44,677 nucleotides of DNA from Candidatus Thioglobus sp. (GTDB lineage: Bacteria > Pseudomonadota > Gammaproteobacteria > PS1 > Pseudothioglobaceae): positions 1 to 44,677 of the forward strand of contig DUCF01000008.1 of the NCBI GenBank assembly GCA_012959965.1, given 5' to 3'. Positions 27,514 through 35,113 of this stretch are shown one piece after another; position 1 is the first letter of the stretch, and each line of letters starts with the position of its first letter. The translations under genes and the position numbers were made by a program. The notes under the pieces were generated by a model. It was not told where the DNA came from, made no database searches, and saw only the letters and a program-made list of their open reading frames with translations.

Positions 27514-28839
27514 ATGACTATGGGCTCAACAACAAGCAACAGTCAATTACAAAACGACAATAAATCTTGGTCACAATTTTTATCGCGTCGCACATCAAAT
27601 CCATCATGTCAGGGTGAGAAAAGAAGCAAGTTTGTTGTAGTGGGTGCGGGCTTTACAGGTCTTTCAGCGGCAAAACGGTTGGCAGAACTTCATCCAAGTG
27701 ACGAAATACTATTACTTGACGCTCGCGAAATTGGGCAAAATGCTTCGGGCAGAAATTCAGGCTTTGCAGTTGCTCATTCACATTTTCCTGGCCGTTTTGA
27801 TGAAAAATTACTCAAAGAATACCAGCGCATTGATCGGCTCAACCAAAGCGGCCTAGATATTCTAAGAGCTGAGATAACGAAACACAATATTGGGTGCGAT
27901 TGGCAAGAACACGGTTTTTATCATGCGGCAGCAGATAAAAGTGCGCTCAAATCCTGCGCAGAATTTATTGATTACCTTGCAAAAAGAGGCATTGAGCATC
28001 AGCCATTAAATCAAGATGAGTTGCAGAAACAGATTGGTACTCGCTGGTATCAAGGGGGTGTTAAAGTGAATGATGGCGCTTTAATGAATCCTGCTAAATT
28101 GGTGAAGGGTTTGGTGAAGAGTTTTCCTAGTAATGTAGTGCTTCATGAAAACAGTGCTGTTGACTCCATTGCTTTGGGCAAGCAGATAATTTTACGCACT
28201 AAAAAAGCCAAAATAATAGCTGATAAGGTCTTGCTAGCATGCAATTACGAGATGACAAGATTGGGCATCAATAACCACAAACTTCTTGGGGTTACACTAA
28301 CTGGCAGCTTTACCAGAGTACTGACTGAGGAGGAGCTGGATGGGCTGGGCAGTGTTCGATCATGGGGAGTTATGTCACTACATGGTGGCGGTGCTACGCT
28401 GAGATTAACGCTCGATGGTCGACTTGCCATTAGGAATACCGCTGAATATAATCGAAGTAACCTCTATAGTGTGCCAGATATTAAAGAAAGAGAGCGGCTA
28501 CATAGACAAGCATTCAACAATCGTTTTCCTCAGTTAAAAGAGGTGACATTTGAACACAGCTATTCTTGTGTAGAAGGGGTAAGCGCCAATAAAACCAACT
28601 TTTTTGAAAAGTTAGGCGACAATCTGTTTGTTGCCGGTGGTTTTAACGGCTCTGGTATTTCAAAAGGTACGGTGTTTGGCAGAGCTCTTGCTGAATATGC
28701 TAGCAACCAAACATCTGAACTTATTAAAGATTGCTTGAACTGTCCCAGTGCATTATGGATGCCGCCTCCACCTCTATTGGGTGTTGGTGCTCGATTTATG
28801 GTGAGACAAAGATTTAAGGATGTGGGCAAGGATCGATAA
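27514..28839 (+). CDS. FAD-dependent amine oxidase (DAO/PuuB-like), copy 2
   Basis: A 441-residue flavoprotein in the same broad family as the gene at 24927-26186. The FAD motif is FVVVGAGFTGLSAAKRLAEL at about 37-56, then ASGRNSGFAVAHSHFPG, and the C-terminal closing block is LFVAGGFNGSGISKGTVFG. A non-homologous N-terminal leader of about 30 residues precedes the Rossmann fold; it does not look like a signal peptide. It lies 10 bases after the saccharopine-dehydrogenase-like gene and so forms an operon with it. Two DAO proteins around one such dehydrogenase suggest a dedicated catabolic module. Confidence 0.83.
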   Translation: MTMGSTTSNSQLQNDNKSWSQFLSRRTSNPSCQGEKRSKFVVVGAGFTGLSAAKRLAELHPSDEILLLDAREIGQNASGRNSGFAVAHSHFPGRFDEKLLKEYQRIDRLNQSGLDILRAEITKHNIGCDWQEHGFYHAAADKSALKSCAEFIDYLAKRGIEHQPLNQDELQKQIGTRWYQGGVKVNDGALMNPAKLVKGLVKSFPSNVVLHENSAVDSIALGKQIILRTKKAKIIADKVLLACNYEMTRLGINNHKLLGVTLTGSFTRVLTEEELDGLGSVRSWGVMSLHGGGATLRLTLDGRLAIRNTAEYNRSNLYSVPDIKERERLHRQAFNNRFPQLKEVTFEHSYSCVEGVSANKTNFFEKLGDNLFVAGGFNGSGISKGTVFGRALAEYASNQTSELIKDCLNCPSALWMPPPPLLGVGARFMVRQRFKDVGKDR

Positions 28840-28872
28840 GATAACTTATATTAAAATAAGTAAATAAAAAGC

Positions 28873-28901
28873 TTGCGTATGAAATATACCTAGATTATAA
28901 T
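28873..28901 (+). promoter_or_regulatory. Sigma70 promoter of a small protein gene
   Basis: TTGCGT (28873-28878) and a consensus TATAAT (28896-28901) are 17 bases apart. The predicted start near 28908 lies after an in-frame ATG at 28902 and favours ATG 28953 as the real translation start. Confidence 0.65.
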
Positions 28902-28952
28902 ATGCGCTCGGAATTACTTTCGATAAACTTTTTTACTCTTTTAATACGACAA

Positions 28953-29135
28953 ATGCACAATAAAATCAGAAACTTTATCGGTTCAAACTACCAAGCTTAC
29001 CAATCAAAAAAGATTGAACAAAAAACTTGGGAGCATGCTATAAAAGTTGCACAACAATTGCGCCATGAATACCCAAATTGGGCATCCGTAGAGTTTGTTG
29101 CAAGAGAGCTTATCGACAACTCTAAGGCAGCGTAG
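28953..29135 (+). CDS. Small hypothetical protein, 60 residues
   Basis: A soluble, mixed-charge 60-residue protein: MHNKIRNFIGSNYQAY then KKIEQKTWEHAIKVAQQLRH, ending with VEFVARELIDNSKAA. The predicted structure is mostly helical with no membrane segment. A consensus promoter ends 51 bases upstream, and a perfect 10-bp hairpin lies 24 bases after the stop. An in-frame ATG at 28902 exists, but it sits on the -10 element. I do not recognise the family. The expression unit looks real, stand-alone and well framed. Confidence 0.6.
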   Translation: MHNKIRNFIGSNYQAYQSKKIEQKTWEHAIKVAQQLRHEYPNWASVEFVARELIDNSKAA

Positions 29136-29159
29136 CTTTATAGCATACGCTTGACCCGT

Positions 29160-29183
29160 AGCAATTAACTTGCGTTAATTGCT
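29160..29183 (+). terminator. Perfect 10-bp hairpin after the small protein gene
   Basis: AGCAATTAAC (29160-29169) and GTTAATTGCT (29174-29183) pair perfectly around a TTGC loop. It is AT-rich and lacks a long U-run, so it may be weak. The following 180 bases to the hemolysin III gene hold no other feature I can support. Confidence 0.5.
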
Positions 29184-29364
29184 GTTCAATATTAATCACT
29201 GCAAGGCGACCAATTCTGCTTGGTGCCTATGGGATTTCTAGGGTCATTTTTTTGCTGCACAGAACTTATTAGCCGCTTAATCAATTTTGTGTTGAATGGG
29301 TAATGTTGATCAGTGCTATTGAAAATCTCTGTTATAGTTGGCCAATCCATCTAAATAAAGACTG

Positions 29365-30018
29365 ATGAGTCAAGCTAGCCCTGAAAATCGACTGCAAAAT
29401 TTTGGCGAAGAATTAGCCAATAGCATGAGTCACGGTATTGGAGCGATCTTTGCTTTAATCGCCGCTCCCACTCTTATTGTCACCGCCGTTAATGCGGGGG
29501 ATGTTTATTCAATCGTTGGCTCAAGTGTGTTTGCGGCCAGCATGATAATCCTCTATCTTTCCTCGACGTTGTATCATGCCTTACCCAATAAGCGCGCAAA
29601 GGGCGTATTCCAAATCGTTGATCACATTGCTATTTTTCTTTTTATCGCTGGCACTTACACGCCATTCGCACTCGGTGTTTTACGCGGTGCTTGGGGTTGG
29701 ACGATTTTTGGCTTAGTCTGGAGTATTGCCCTAGCGGGTATTGTTATGAAGCTGGTCTTTGGCGCTAAATACCCCAAGATTTCCACCGCCACTTATCTAT
29801 GTATGGGTTGGATTGCGATTATTGCTATTAAGCCACTTATCGATTCTGTACTACCGTGGGGTTTGTTTTGGATAATTGCAGGTGGTGTGACTTATACTAT
29901 TGGCGTTATCTTTTTTGTTCTCGACACCCGATTGCCATACGCACACTTTATCTGGCATTTATTTGTCTTGTTGGGCACGGTTTTTCATTTTATTGCTGTA
30001 CTAAGTTACTCAACTTAG
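29365..30018 (+). CDS. Hemolysin III / YqfA-PAQR family membrane protein
   Basis: A 217-residue inner-membrane protein with seven hydrophobic helices. The family motifs are intact: EELANSMSHGIGA near residues 14-26, SSTLYHAL, VDHIAIFLFIAGTYTPFALG, and the C-terminal HFIWHLFVLLGTVFHF. The conserved histidines and aspartate form the zinc site of PAQR/HlyIII proteins, which are thought to act as hydrolases on membrane lipids; bacterial roles are poorly defined. The gene is followed 17 bases later by the DMSP-lyase-family gene, so the two may be co-transcribed. Confidence 0.9.
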   Translation: MSQASPENRLQNFGEELANSMSHGIGAIFALIAAPTLIVTAVNAGDVYSIVGSSVFAASMIILYLSSTLYHALPNKRAKGVFQIVDHIAIFLFIAGTYTPFALGVLRGAWGWTIFGLVWSIALAGIVMKLVFGAKYPKISTATYLCMGWIAIIAIKPLIDSVLPWGLFWIIAGGVTYTIGVIFFVLDTRLPYAHFIWHLFVLLGTVFHFIAVLSYST

Positions 30019-30035
30019 TCAGAAATGTATTTTAA

Positions 30036-30635
30036 ATGACCCAGACAATTGCGATCCAACTTGAGAGTCTTGTGCTTGAATATTTGCGTCAAACAAACCA
30101 TCAGGGTGTTCATAATTTTCTCGAAAATTGGCCCACAAAACCACTGCAATTGCGTCACATTTCATCCAAAGAATTAGCTGTACTGCACTACCTTCGAGAT
30201 ATAAACATCAATACCAACAGCAAGGCATCAACACTTGTGCAAAAGTTGCAAAAATACGCTGATCGTCTTTATTGGGGGCAAACCTACAGCAAACAAGATT
30301 TTGGCGCAATTTTTATGAATAATTATGGCTGGACGGAGCTAATTGGCACTAGAGGCCCAATTGTGAGTAATGAAATTGCTTGTGGTTTTCTCCTGCTTGG
30401 GCCAAATACTCACTATCCCGGGCATAGTCATGAGGCTGAAGAGCTTTATGTTCCACTTACTCAGGCGCAGTGGAAACAAGGCGGAGAAAATTGGCAATTA
30501 AGAGAGCCTGAGTTGGCGATTTATCATAAGTCTTGGGTTTCACACAGTATGAAAACAAGCTCCGAACCACTGCTAGCCCTTTATATTTGGAGAGGCGGCG
30601 ATCTTGCGCAAAAATCTTTCATTAATCCACCTTAA
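30036..30635 (+). CDS. DddQ-like cupin DMSP lyase family protein
   Basis: A 199-residue protein with a helical N-terminal half and a C-terminal cupin. The metal and catalytic pattern is Y127-x2-H130-x-H132-x3-E136-x-Y138 plus H170. As I recall the DddQ residues (Y120, H123, H125, E129, Y131, H163), every position matches with a constant offset of seven. ALYIWRGGDL at the end is also typical of DMSP_lyase proteins. The enzyme would cleave dimethylsulfoniopropionate to dimethyl sulfide and acrylate. Related cupins exist with no measured activity, so substrate needs a test. No acrylate-degrading gene is adjacent. Confidence 0.8.
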   Translation: MTQTIAIQLESLVLEYLRQTNHQGVHNFLENWPTKPLQLRHISSKELAVLHYLRDININTNSKASTLVQKLQKYADRLYWGQTYSKQDFGAIFMNNYGWTELIGTRGPIVSNEIACGFLLLGPNTHYPGHSHEAEELYVPLTQAQWKQGGENWQLREPELAIYHKSWVSHSMKTSSEPLLALYIWRGGDLAQKSFINPP

Positions 30636-30947
30636 ATCAAATTTTTCTAATATTCTTATGATTTTCAATCAGAAGCTTGCAATTTAGGGGGCGTAGTTAT
30701 AAATAGAGTATTTTTAAGTGTTACTTGGAAACTTTTATGGCGTTAGTTCGTGTGTTTATCGCTCTAATACTACTCATTTCAATAATTCCTAAAATTTGTC
30801 TGAATTAACTTGGCTGAAGTCATGTAATAACCCGGTATATTTTTTCATAATGAACAGATACTTCTATTGATTTATAGTATATTAACTACAGTTCTATATG
30901 ATCCATAAAATGATCTTAGAGCTTCATTTAACTATTGGAGAAAGAGT
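30636..30947. other. AT-rich 312-base intergenic region
   Basis: This gap separates the cupin gene from a small membrane protein gene. The only candidate content is a 23-codon hydrophobic ORF at 30737-30808 and a possible weak promoter (TTGCAA near 30678, then TAAATA). No RNA fold, repeat or terminator stands out. Confidence 0.5.
30737..30808 (+). CDS. Possible 23-residue hydrophobic small protein
   Basis: ATG 30737 opens MALVRVFIALILLISIIPKI and closes after CLN at TAA 30806-30808. GGAAA lies 7 bases upstream as a ribosome site. One basic residue then a single hydrophobic helix gives the look of a small inner-membrane protein. In AT-rich DNA such a short ORF can occur by chance, and no relative is known to me. 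Confidence 0.3.
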   Translation: MALVRVFIALILLISIIPKICLN

Positions 30948-31310
30948 ATGACTTTAGCGCATTTATTTAAAGCCCAAGCAATTTTTGCTTGGTTGTGGGT
31001 TGTAATGATATGGGTTGCGCCAGAGATGGCAATTCAGGGAAGTGGTTGGGAGTTGACGCCAAATATTCAAACTATGTTTGAATTTATCAGCGTGCCCTTT
31101 TTCATGTTAGGGGTAATATCTTGGATGATACCAACATGGGCGGCTGACAATCTTAAGCAAGTGGGCTTGGTATCAGGTGTTGGGCTGAACGCAGTGTTTG
31201 TGGTTGTCACAATGTATCACGTCTCAATAGAGGCTGTTAATTTTGACCCATTTAATACGATTCCAATTGTTATATTTATTACTCTATTTTTCTGGAAATC
31301 TCGCGCATAA
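30948..31310 (+). CDS. Small four-helix membrane protein of unknown function
   Basis: A 120-residue protein with four predicted membrane helices: about 8-26 (AQAIFAWLWVVMIWV), 45-62 (FISVPFFMLGVISWM), 72-90 (VGLVSGVGLNAVFVVV) and 100-116 (FNTIPIVIFITLFFW). A strong GGAGAAAG ribosome site is 5 bases before the ATG. No catalytic motif is seen. The architecture is like small DUF membrane proteins of marine bacteria, and I cannot name a family. It is convergent with umuC, with a large imperfect hairpin between. Confidence 0.7.
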   Translation: MTLAHLFKAQAIFAWLWVVMIWVAPEMAIQGSGWELTPNIQTMFEFISVPFFMLGVISWMIPTWAADNLKQVGLVSGVGLNAVFVVVTMYHVSIEAVNFDPFNTIPIVIFITLFFWKSRA

Positions 31311-31327
31311 TATTGCTATAGATCGAG

Positions 31328-31378
31328 CAAGCTCTCTGCAGGCTGTCATGTTGTTTCCGATGTCCTGCTGTAGGCTTG
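31328..31378. terminator. Imperfect hairpin between convergent genes
   Basis: CAAGC (31328-31332) pairs with GCTTG (31374-31378), and inside it GCAGG (31338-31342) pairs with CCTGC (31364-31368), separated by a 5x5 internal loop. It sits between the ends of the plus-strand membrane gene and minus-strand umuC, so it could terminate either. No long U-run is present. Confidence 0.4.
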
Positions 31379-31382
31379 TTGT

Positions 31383-32672
31383 TTAAATTTTCAATAACTC
31401 TTCCCAGTGTGTTGTATAACGCGGCGACCTAAACTCAGCCTTTGACAACCACTTATCGCTACCCACCTCACTGGCGTACTTTATTGACCCCCTAAAGCGC
31501 TTGTTAATACCTCTTACTGTATTGGATTGATTAAGGCTGCTTTTGTTGGTTTGTTGTTCTTCGCTCTGATTGATATTAAACAAGTCTTGTTGTCTATACT
31601 CTTTGGTCAATCCACCCAACATCACTCCACCTTGATAGAAGGGATAACCTGATTTGTAGATAGCCTTTAATATCTTAGCGGTTAGTGGTATCAATACAGA
31701 CTCGTCTTGCGCTGGCGTCGTGAACCCAATTGTTTTGGATAAGTGAATTCTTGGCTTGTCTTTTTTATGCGGACTTGTGCGGATAAAGACAGTCAGTGAG
31801 GTTGTTGCTAGCTTGTGGTTATTAAGCTTATTCACAGCCTTTCTGATGAGCGTCATCAATGCTTGATTGACTTCATTAAAGGTCGTTAGGTCGGCGCCAA
31901 AAGAACGTGAAGAGACTATCTGTTGTCTAGTAGGCGGCACGCACTCCATAGGTAGGCAAGAATACCCTTTAAGTTCTTGTTGCACTCTCTTGCCATTAAC
32001 ACCTAATAACGTCTCTACAATGCCAATATCGGCTTGATAAAAGTCGTAGCTGTTGTGTATACCAATACGGTTAAGCTTCTTGGCGCTTTGTCTTCCAATA
32101 CCCCATAAATCACCCACGTCAACAGAAGTCAATAACTTACAATAACGCTCATAAGGTAGGTTGTCTATATCAAACACCCCTTTAAACCTTGGGTAGTTTT
32201 TAGCAATACGATTGGCGAGCTTTGACAGTACCTTAGTGCTTCCCATTCCCACACAAACAGGGATGCCCGTCCACTGTTGTACTTGTTGTCTGAGCTTCTG
32301 CATATGCTCAATGAGATTAAATGGTAGTCCTGATAACTCGAGGAAGCTCTCATCAATAGAATAAACCTCTTGCAGTGGTGAGTAGTTACTAATAATGCTC
32401 ATCACTCTGGATGACATATCTCCGTATAGGGGGTAGTTGGAAGATTTAACAACAATGCCTTTATTGATTGCCAGACCTCTTACTTGGAAGTAAGGTACAC
32501 CCATCTTAACGCCAAGCGCTTTAGCTTCATTAGAGCGGGCGATGACACAGCCATCGTTATTAGACAAAACAACAATAGGTATGCCTTCTAGCTTAGGTTC
32601 GAACACGCGTTCACAAGAAGCGTAGAAGTTATTGCAATCAATCAGCGCAAACTTGAACTGTCCTTTAGACAT
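31383..32672 (-). CDS. umuC: DNA polymerase V subunit UmuC
   Basis: A 429-residue Y-family translesion polymerase acting with processed UmuD on damaged DNA. The metal-binding catalytic blocks are [19 protein letters not shown] at the start and SIDESFLEL at about 100; [19 protein letters not shown] follows, then the helix-hairpin segment [15 protein letters not shown]. The C-terminal end [13 protein letters not shown] matches full-length family members. The frame extends upstream to 32699, but ATG 32672 overlaps the umuD end by 8 bases, giving coupled translation in the classic umuDC order. Confidence 0.96.
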   Translation of the reverse strand: MSKGQFKFALIDCNNFYASCERVFEPKLEGIPIVVLSNNDGCVIARSNEAKALGVKMGVPYFQVRGLAINKGIVVKSSNYPLYGDMSSRVMSIISNYSPLQEVYSIDESFLELSGLPFNLIEHMQKLRQQVQQWTGIPVCVGMGSTKVLSKLANRIAKNYPRFKGVFDIDNLPYERYCKLLTSVDVGDLWGIGRQSAKKLNRIGIHNSYDFYQADIGIVETLLGVNGKRVQQELKGYSCLPMECVPPTRQQIVSSRSFGADLTTFNEVNQALMTLIRKAVNKLNNHKLATTSLTVFIRTSPHKKDKPRIHLSKTIGFTTPAQDESVLIPLTAKILKAIYKSGYPFYQGGVMLGGLTKEYRQQDLFNINQSEEQQTNKSSLNQSNTVRGINKRFRGSIKYASEVGSDKWLSKAEFRSPRYTTHWEELLKI

Positions 32673-33246
32673 ACTGGTGAATGACTGAAGTAACCACACC
32701 CCAAATGATTAACTCTGTTGCACCTTCTATTTTAATGTCTTCAAACTCAGGGTTCTCAGCCTTAAGAGTAATGATGCCTTTGTACTTATGTAGTCTTTTA
32801 ACGGTAAATTCGCCATCAACTACAGCAATAACAATCTTGCCGCTCTTGGGTGTTAACGATTTATCGACCACCAATATATCCCCTTGATGAATGCCTGCAT
32901 CGAGCATCGATTCGCCTTGTGCTTTCACAAAGAAGGTGGATTCCTTATGCTGAATAAGGTGAGTGTTTAAATCAAGACTATCCTCTAGATGGTCATCCGC
33001 TGGTGAGGGAAAGCCTGCTTGTACGCGTGAGGTAAAGATAGGCGTGAACACCTCTTCTGCGTTATCAGAGGGAAGTGATACAGAGACGCCAGAGTTAAGC
33101 TGTGACTTGTACACGTTAAGCGTGGACTTAACCGAGTCAACAAGACTCAGAGGTATGCGAAGTACTTTGGTTTGCTCTTTAAATCCACTGCTGTTCTTTT
33201 TACGACCGGCGCCAGCTCGAGCGCCGCCGTGGGATGGTTTGTTCAT
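32665..33246 (-). CDS. umuD: UmuD-like S24 autopeptidase with long N-terminal arm
   Basis: A 193-residue protein, clearly longer than E. coli UmuD (139). The self-cleavage site is A77-G78 in [11 protein letters not shown], the catalytic serine is S113 in GESMLDAGI and the catalytic lysine is K150 in GEFTVKRL. Cleavage would activate the polymerase V complex during SOS. Unlike E. coli, about 76 residues precede the cut, starting [11 protein letters not shown], a basic glycine-rich motif also seen at the start of some phage and plasmid DNA-binding proteins. The arm then reads [15 protein letters not shown], resembling a short DNA-binding fold. The arm is removed upon cleavage. It is co-transcribed with umuC. 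Confidence 0.92.
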   Translation of the reverse strand: MNKPSHGGARAGAGRKKNSSGFKEQTKVLRIPLSLVDSVKSTLNVYKSQLNSGVSVSLPSDNAEEVFTPIFTSRVQAGFPSPADDHLEDSLDLNTHLIQHKESTFFVKAQGESMLDAGIHQGDILVVDKSLTPKSGKIVIAVVDGEFTVKRLHKYKGIITLKAENPEFEDIKIEGATELIIWGVVTSVIHQYV

Positions 33247-33281
33247 AAGTTACTTTGATTAATGTTACGTTATTCAAAATG

Positions 33282-33310
33282 ATTATAGATTGGTTAAAGC
33301 TGAGCGTCAA
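33282..33310 (-). promoter_or_regulatory. Near-consensus sigma70 promoter of umuDC
   Basis: On the minus strand TTGACG (33310-33305) and TATAAT (33287-33282) are exactly 17 bases apart, about 36 bases upstream of the umuD start. No CTG-N10-CAG LexA operator is recognisable nearby. Confidence 0.75.
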
Positions 33311-33404
33311 TACACGGTCGAATTAAACGCCAAGGTTTTTTTGCTGGCCTCTAGTTACAGGGCTATAATTATTAACAATATTAATGGTTTAAGCTGGTAA
33401 ATGA

Positions 33405-34058
33405 ATGCCTAATCTAACGCTAATAATTGGCAATAAAAACTACTCCTCATGGTCGTTGAGGCCTTGGGTGTTTATGAAGCACAATCGAGTTGAGTTTGTT
33501 GAGAAGAAGATATTGCTTGATACTGAAACAACCACCCAAGAGCTGTCACAATACAATTCAGCCACAAAAGTGCCGGTGCTGCAAGATGAGTGCTTAGAGA
33601 TCTGGGACTCACTGGCCATTCTTGAATATGTATCTGAACAATACTGTGAGTCCAGTGGTTGGCCAAGTGAGCCGAGCGCTCGCGCTATTGCAAGATCCGT
33701 CAGTGCGGAGATGCACTCAAGTTTTGCCAATCTTCGAAGTGAGCTACCGATGAATTGTCGCAGGCAATTCAATCCTATTAGCCTGTCTACCGAAGCCGAG
33801 AACGAGGTTGCGAGAGTTAAGGAAATTTGGCGAATGTGTCGAGATCAATTCGCCGTTAATGGGCAGTGGCTATTTGGGGATTACTCAATAGCCGATGCCA
33901 TGTTCGCGCCCATTGCACTTCGATTCGCGGGCTATAGTATTCCACTCGAAGAAATCGAAAAAGATTACGTTCAAAGTGTTTTAAATCAGCCGTGTATCAT
34001 TGAATGGATAACTGCCGCAAAAGCGGAAAAAGAAATTATTGAGTCGGAAGAGCTGTAA
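33405..34058 (+). CDS. Glutathione S-transferase family protein
   Basis: A 217-residue cytosolic protein. The N-terminal thioredoxin-like domain contains LIIGNKNYSSWSLRPWVFMK (about 5-24), where serines in the SSWSLRP stretch are the likely glutathione-activating residues; the cis-proline and glutathione-binding part is KVPVLQDECLEIWDSLAILEYV. The helical C-terminal domain ends with the FGDYSIADAMFAPIA N-capping box. Members of this YfcF-like group detoxify electrophiles or have peroxidase activity. It is a single gene between umuDC and a DUF3105 gene. Confidence 0.9.
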   Translation: MPNLTLIIGNKNYSSWSLRPWVFMKHNRVEFVEKKILLDTETTTQELSQYNSATKVPVLQDECLEIWDSLAILEYVSEQYCESSGWPSEPSARAIARSVSAEMHSSFANLRSELPMNCRRQFNPISLSTEAENEVARVKEIWRMCRDQFAVNGQWLFGDYSIADAMFAPIALRFAGYSIPLEEIEKDYVQSVLNQPCIIEWITAAKAEKEIIESEEL

Positions 34059-34154
34059 ACACAGCAGTTTGCAAGCCAATAAAATAATCTCTTTGCGGAG
34101 GTTTGATTTAGTAACATGGCAACCTAATCGAGCAAAATTTACCCTCTTTACGGC

Positions 34155-34679
34155 ATGAAGAGTAAAAATAAAAACAATAAAAAACCGCTACTGATATTGG
34201 CACTACTTGCCATCGCTGGCATTGTTGCTTACATCTTCCTTGCAAGCGACTCTCAAACTGACAATGAAGAGATGGGGCAAACCATTCCTATTCAGAATAG
34301 GGACCATATCTCAGAGAGTGAAACGGTGCAAGTTTACAATTCAAATCCACCAACATCAGGCCCACACGCTGGCGCTATCAAGGGTGGCTATTATGATGGC
34401 GAGATAGAAGATATTAATGGTGTTCACAATCTAGAACATGGTTTTATTTGGATTACCTATCGAAATGTTAGTACTGAAACAAAAGCCAGATTAAGAAAAA
34501 TTGCTAATCGTCATTCGGGAAGGGTGGTGGTTTCTGAACGCAGAGCCAATGACGCTCAAATTACCCTTGCCTCGTGGGGTCGTTTTGACAAGATGTCGCA
34601 AGAAGAGCTTGACGAAGATTATGTCATTCGTTTTATTGATAAATACACCAATAAATCCCCTGAGAAGTTTGCCAAGTAG
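34155..34679 (+). CDS. Membrane-anchored DUF3105 protein
   Basis: A 174-residue protein with a basic N-terminus and one transmembrane helix (about 11-29, LLILALLAIAGIVAYIFLA), then an extracytoplasmic domain. The DUF3105 signature is present: VYNSNPPTSGPHAG (about 60-73) and GVHNLEHGFIWITY (about 90-103). The conserved histidines and glutamate in those two motifs look like metal ligands. No function is established for the family. It starts after a 96-base gap and is convergent with a small exported-protein ORF. Confidence 0.88.
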   Translation: MKSKNKNNKKPLLILALLAIAGIVAYIFLASDSQTDNEEMGQTIPIQNRDHISESETVQVYNSNPPTSGPHAGAIKGGYYDGEIEDINGVHNLEHGFIWITYRNVSTETKARLRKIANRHSGRVVVSERRANDAQITLASWGRFDKMSQEELDEDYVIRFIDKYTNKSPEKFAK

Positions 34680-34727
34680 GTGGTAATTTTTTTTCAAGGT
34701 GGGGTAGAAGAGAAACGAAAGTTAGTA

Positions 34728-34745
34728 GTTTATTAATTAATAAAC
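34728..34745. repeat. Perfect 18-bp AT-rich palindrome
   Basis: GTTTATTAATTAATAAAC is fully self-complementary. It lies 48 bases after the DUF3105 stop and 19 bases after the small minus-strand ORF's stop, between convergent genes. It may act as a weak bidirectional terminator. Confidence 0.5.
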
Positions 34746-34764
34746 ACTCTGATAAGGGTGCTCT

Positions 34765-34905
34765 CTAGCTAGCTTTTTCTGGAGTTACCTCGTGCGCTAC
34801 CAATCCATTATTGCGTTCTGGAGCTGACAATTTAGCAATTAATGGAATGACACCCGTTATGATGAGGACAGAGAGAAGCAATGCTAATAGTAGTATTCTT
34901 TTCAT
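34765..34905 (-). CDS. Small exported or membrane protein, 46 residues
   Basis: The minus-strand ORF reads MKRILLLALLLSVLIITGVI then PLIAKLSAPERNNG and ends HEVTPEKAS. The basic start and single hydrophobic helix indicate a signal anchor or an exported small protein. A TATAAT box lies at 34942-34937 with a start about 25 bases before the ATG, and AGAG provides a weak ribosome site. The composition after the helix (charged, proline) is protein-like. I know no family. Confidence 0.5.
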   Translation of the reverse strand: MKRILLLALLLSVLIITGVIPLIAKLSAPERNNGLVAHEVTPEKAS

Positions 34906-34936
34906 TATTTACTCTAATCTAAGCAGGGTGGTTTTT

Positions 34937-34942
34937 ATTATA
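34937..34942 (-). promoter_or_regulatory. TATAAT -10 element for the 46-residue small gene
   Basis: On the minus strand this is a perfect -10 hexamer 31 bases upstream of the small ORF start. No clear -35 was found at the correct spacing. Confidence 0.4.
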
Positions 34943-35113
34943 CTCGCAGGGATTCCTTCGTAGGATGCGTCTTATAAGCGGGTATTTCAGGCGATAGTTA
35001 TTAGCCAAGATTACGGCGTGGAGTAAATGAGAAGTGGGGGTTTACGAATCGTAAATGACTACTTCGAGGCTTGCTTCACAACAAAAATATTGGCCAAGAA
35101 GTATCTCTGTAAT

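Larger units (their letters stand above)
34680..35113. other. Intergenic region with small ORF, palindrome and promoter elements
   Basis: The 434 bases hold a perfect 18-bp AT-rich palindrome (34728-34745), a 46-codon minus-strand ORF (34765-34905) with a TATAAT box, and a short imperfect hairpin around CCTTCGTAGGA (34955-34965). The remainder to the purH stop shows nothing I can support, except a short TTTACG/CGTAAA inverted repeat near 35041-35055. Confidence 0.5.

Noticed and set aside
28902-28952. Upstream ATG of the 60-residue small protein
   Set aside because: The ATG directly follows the TATAAT box and lies before the expected transcription start, so it would not be in the message.
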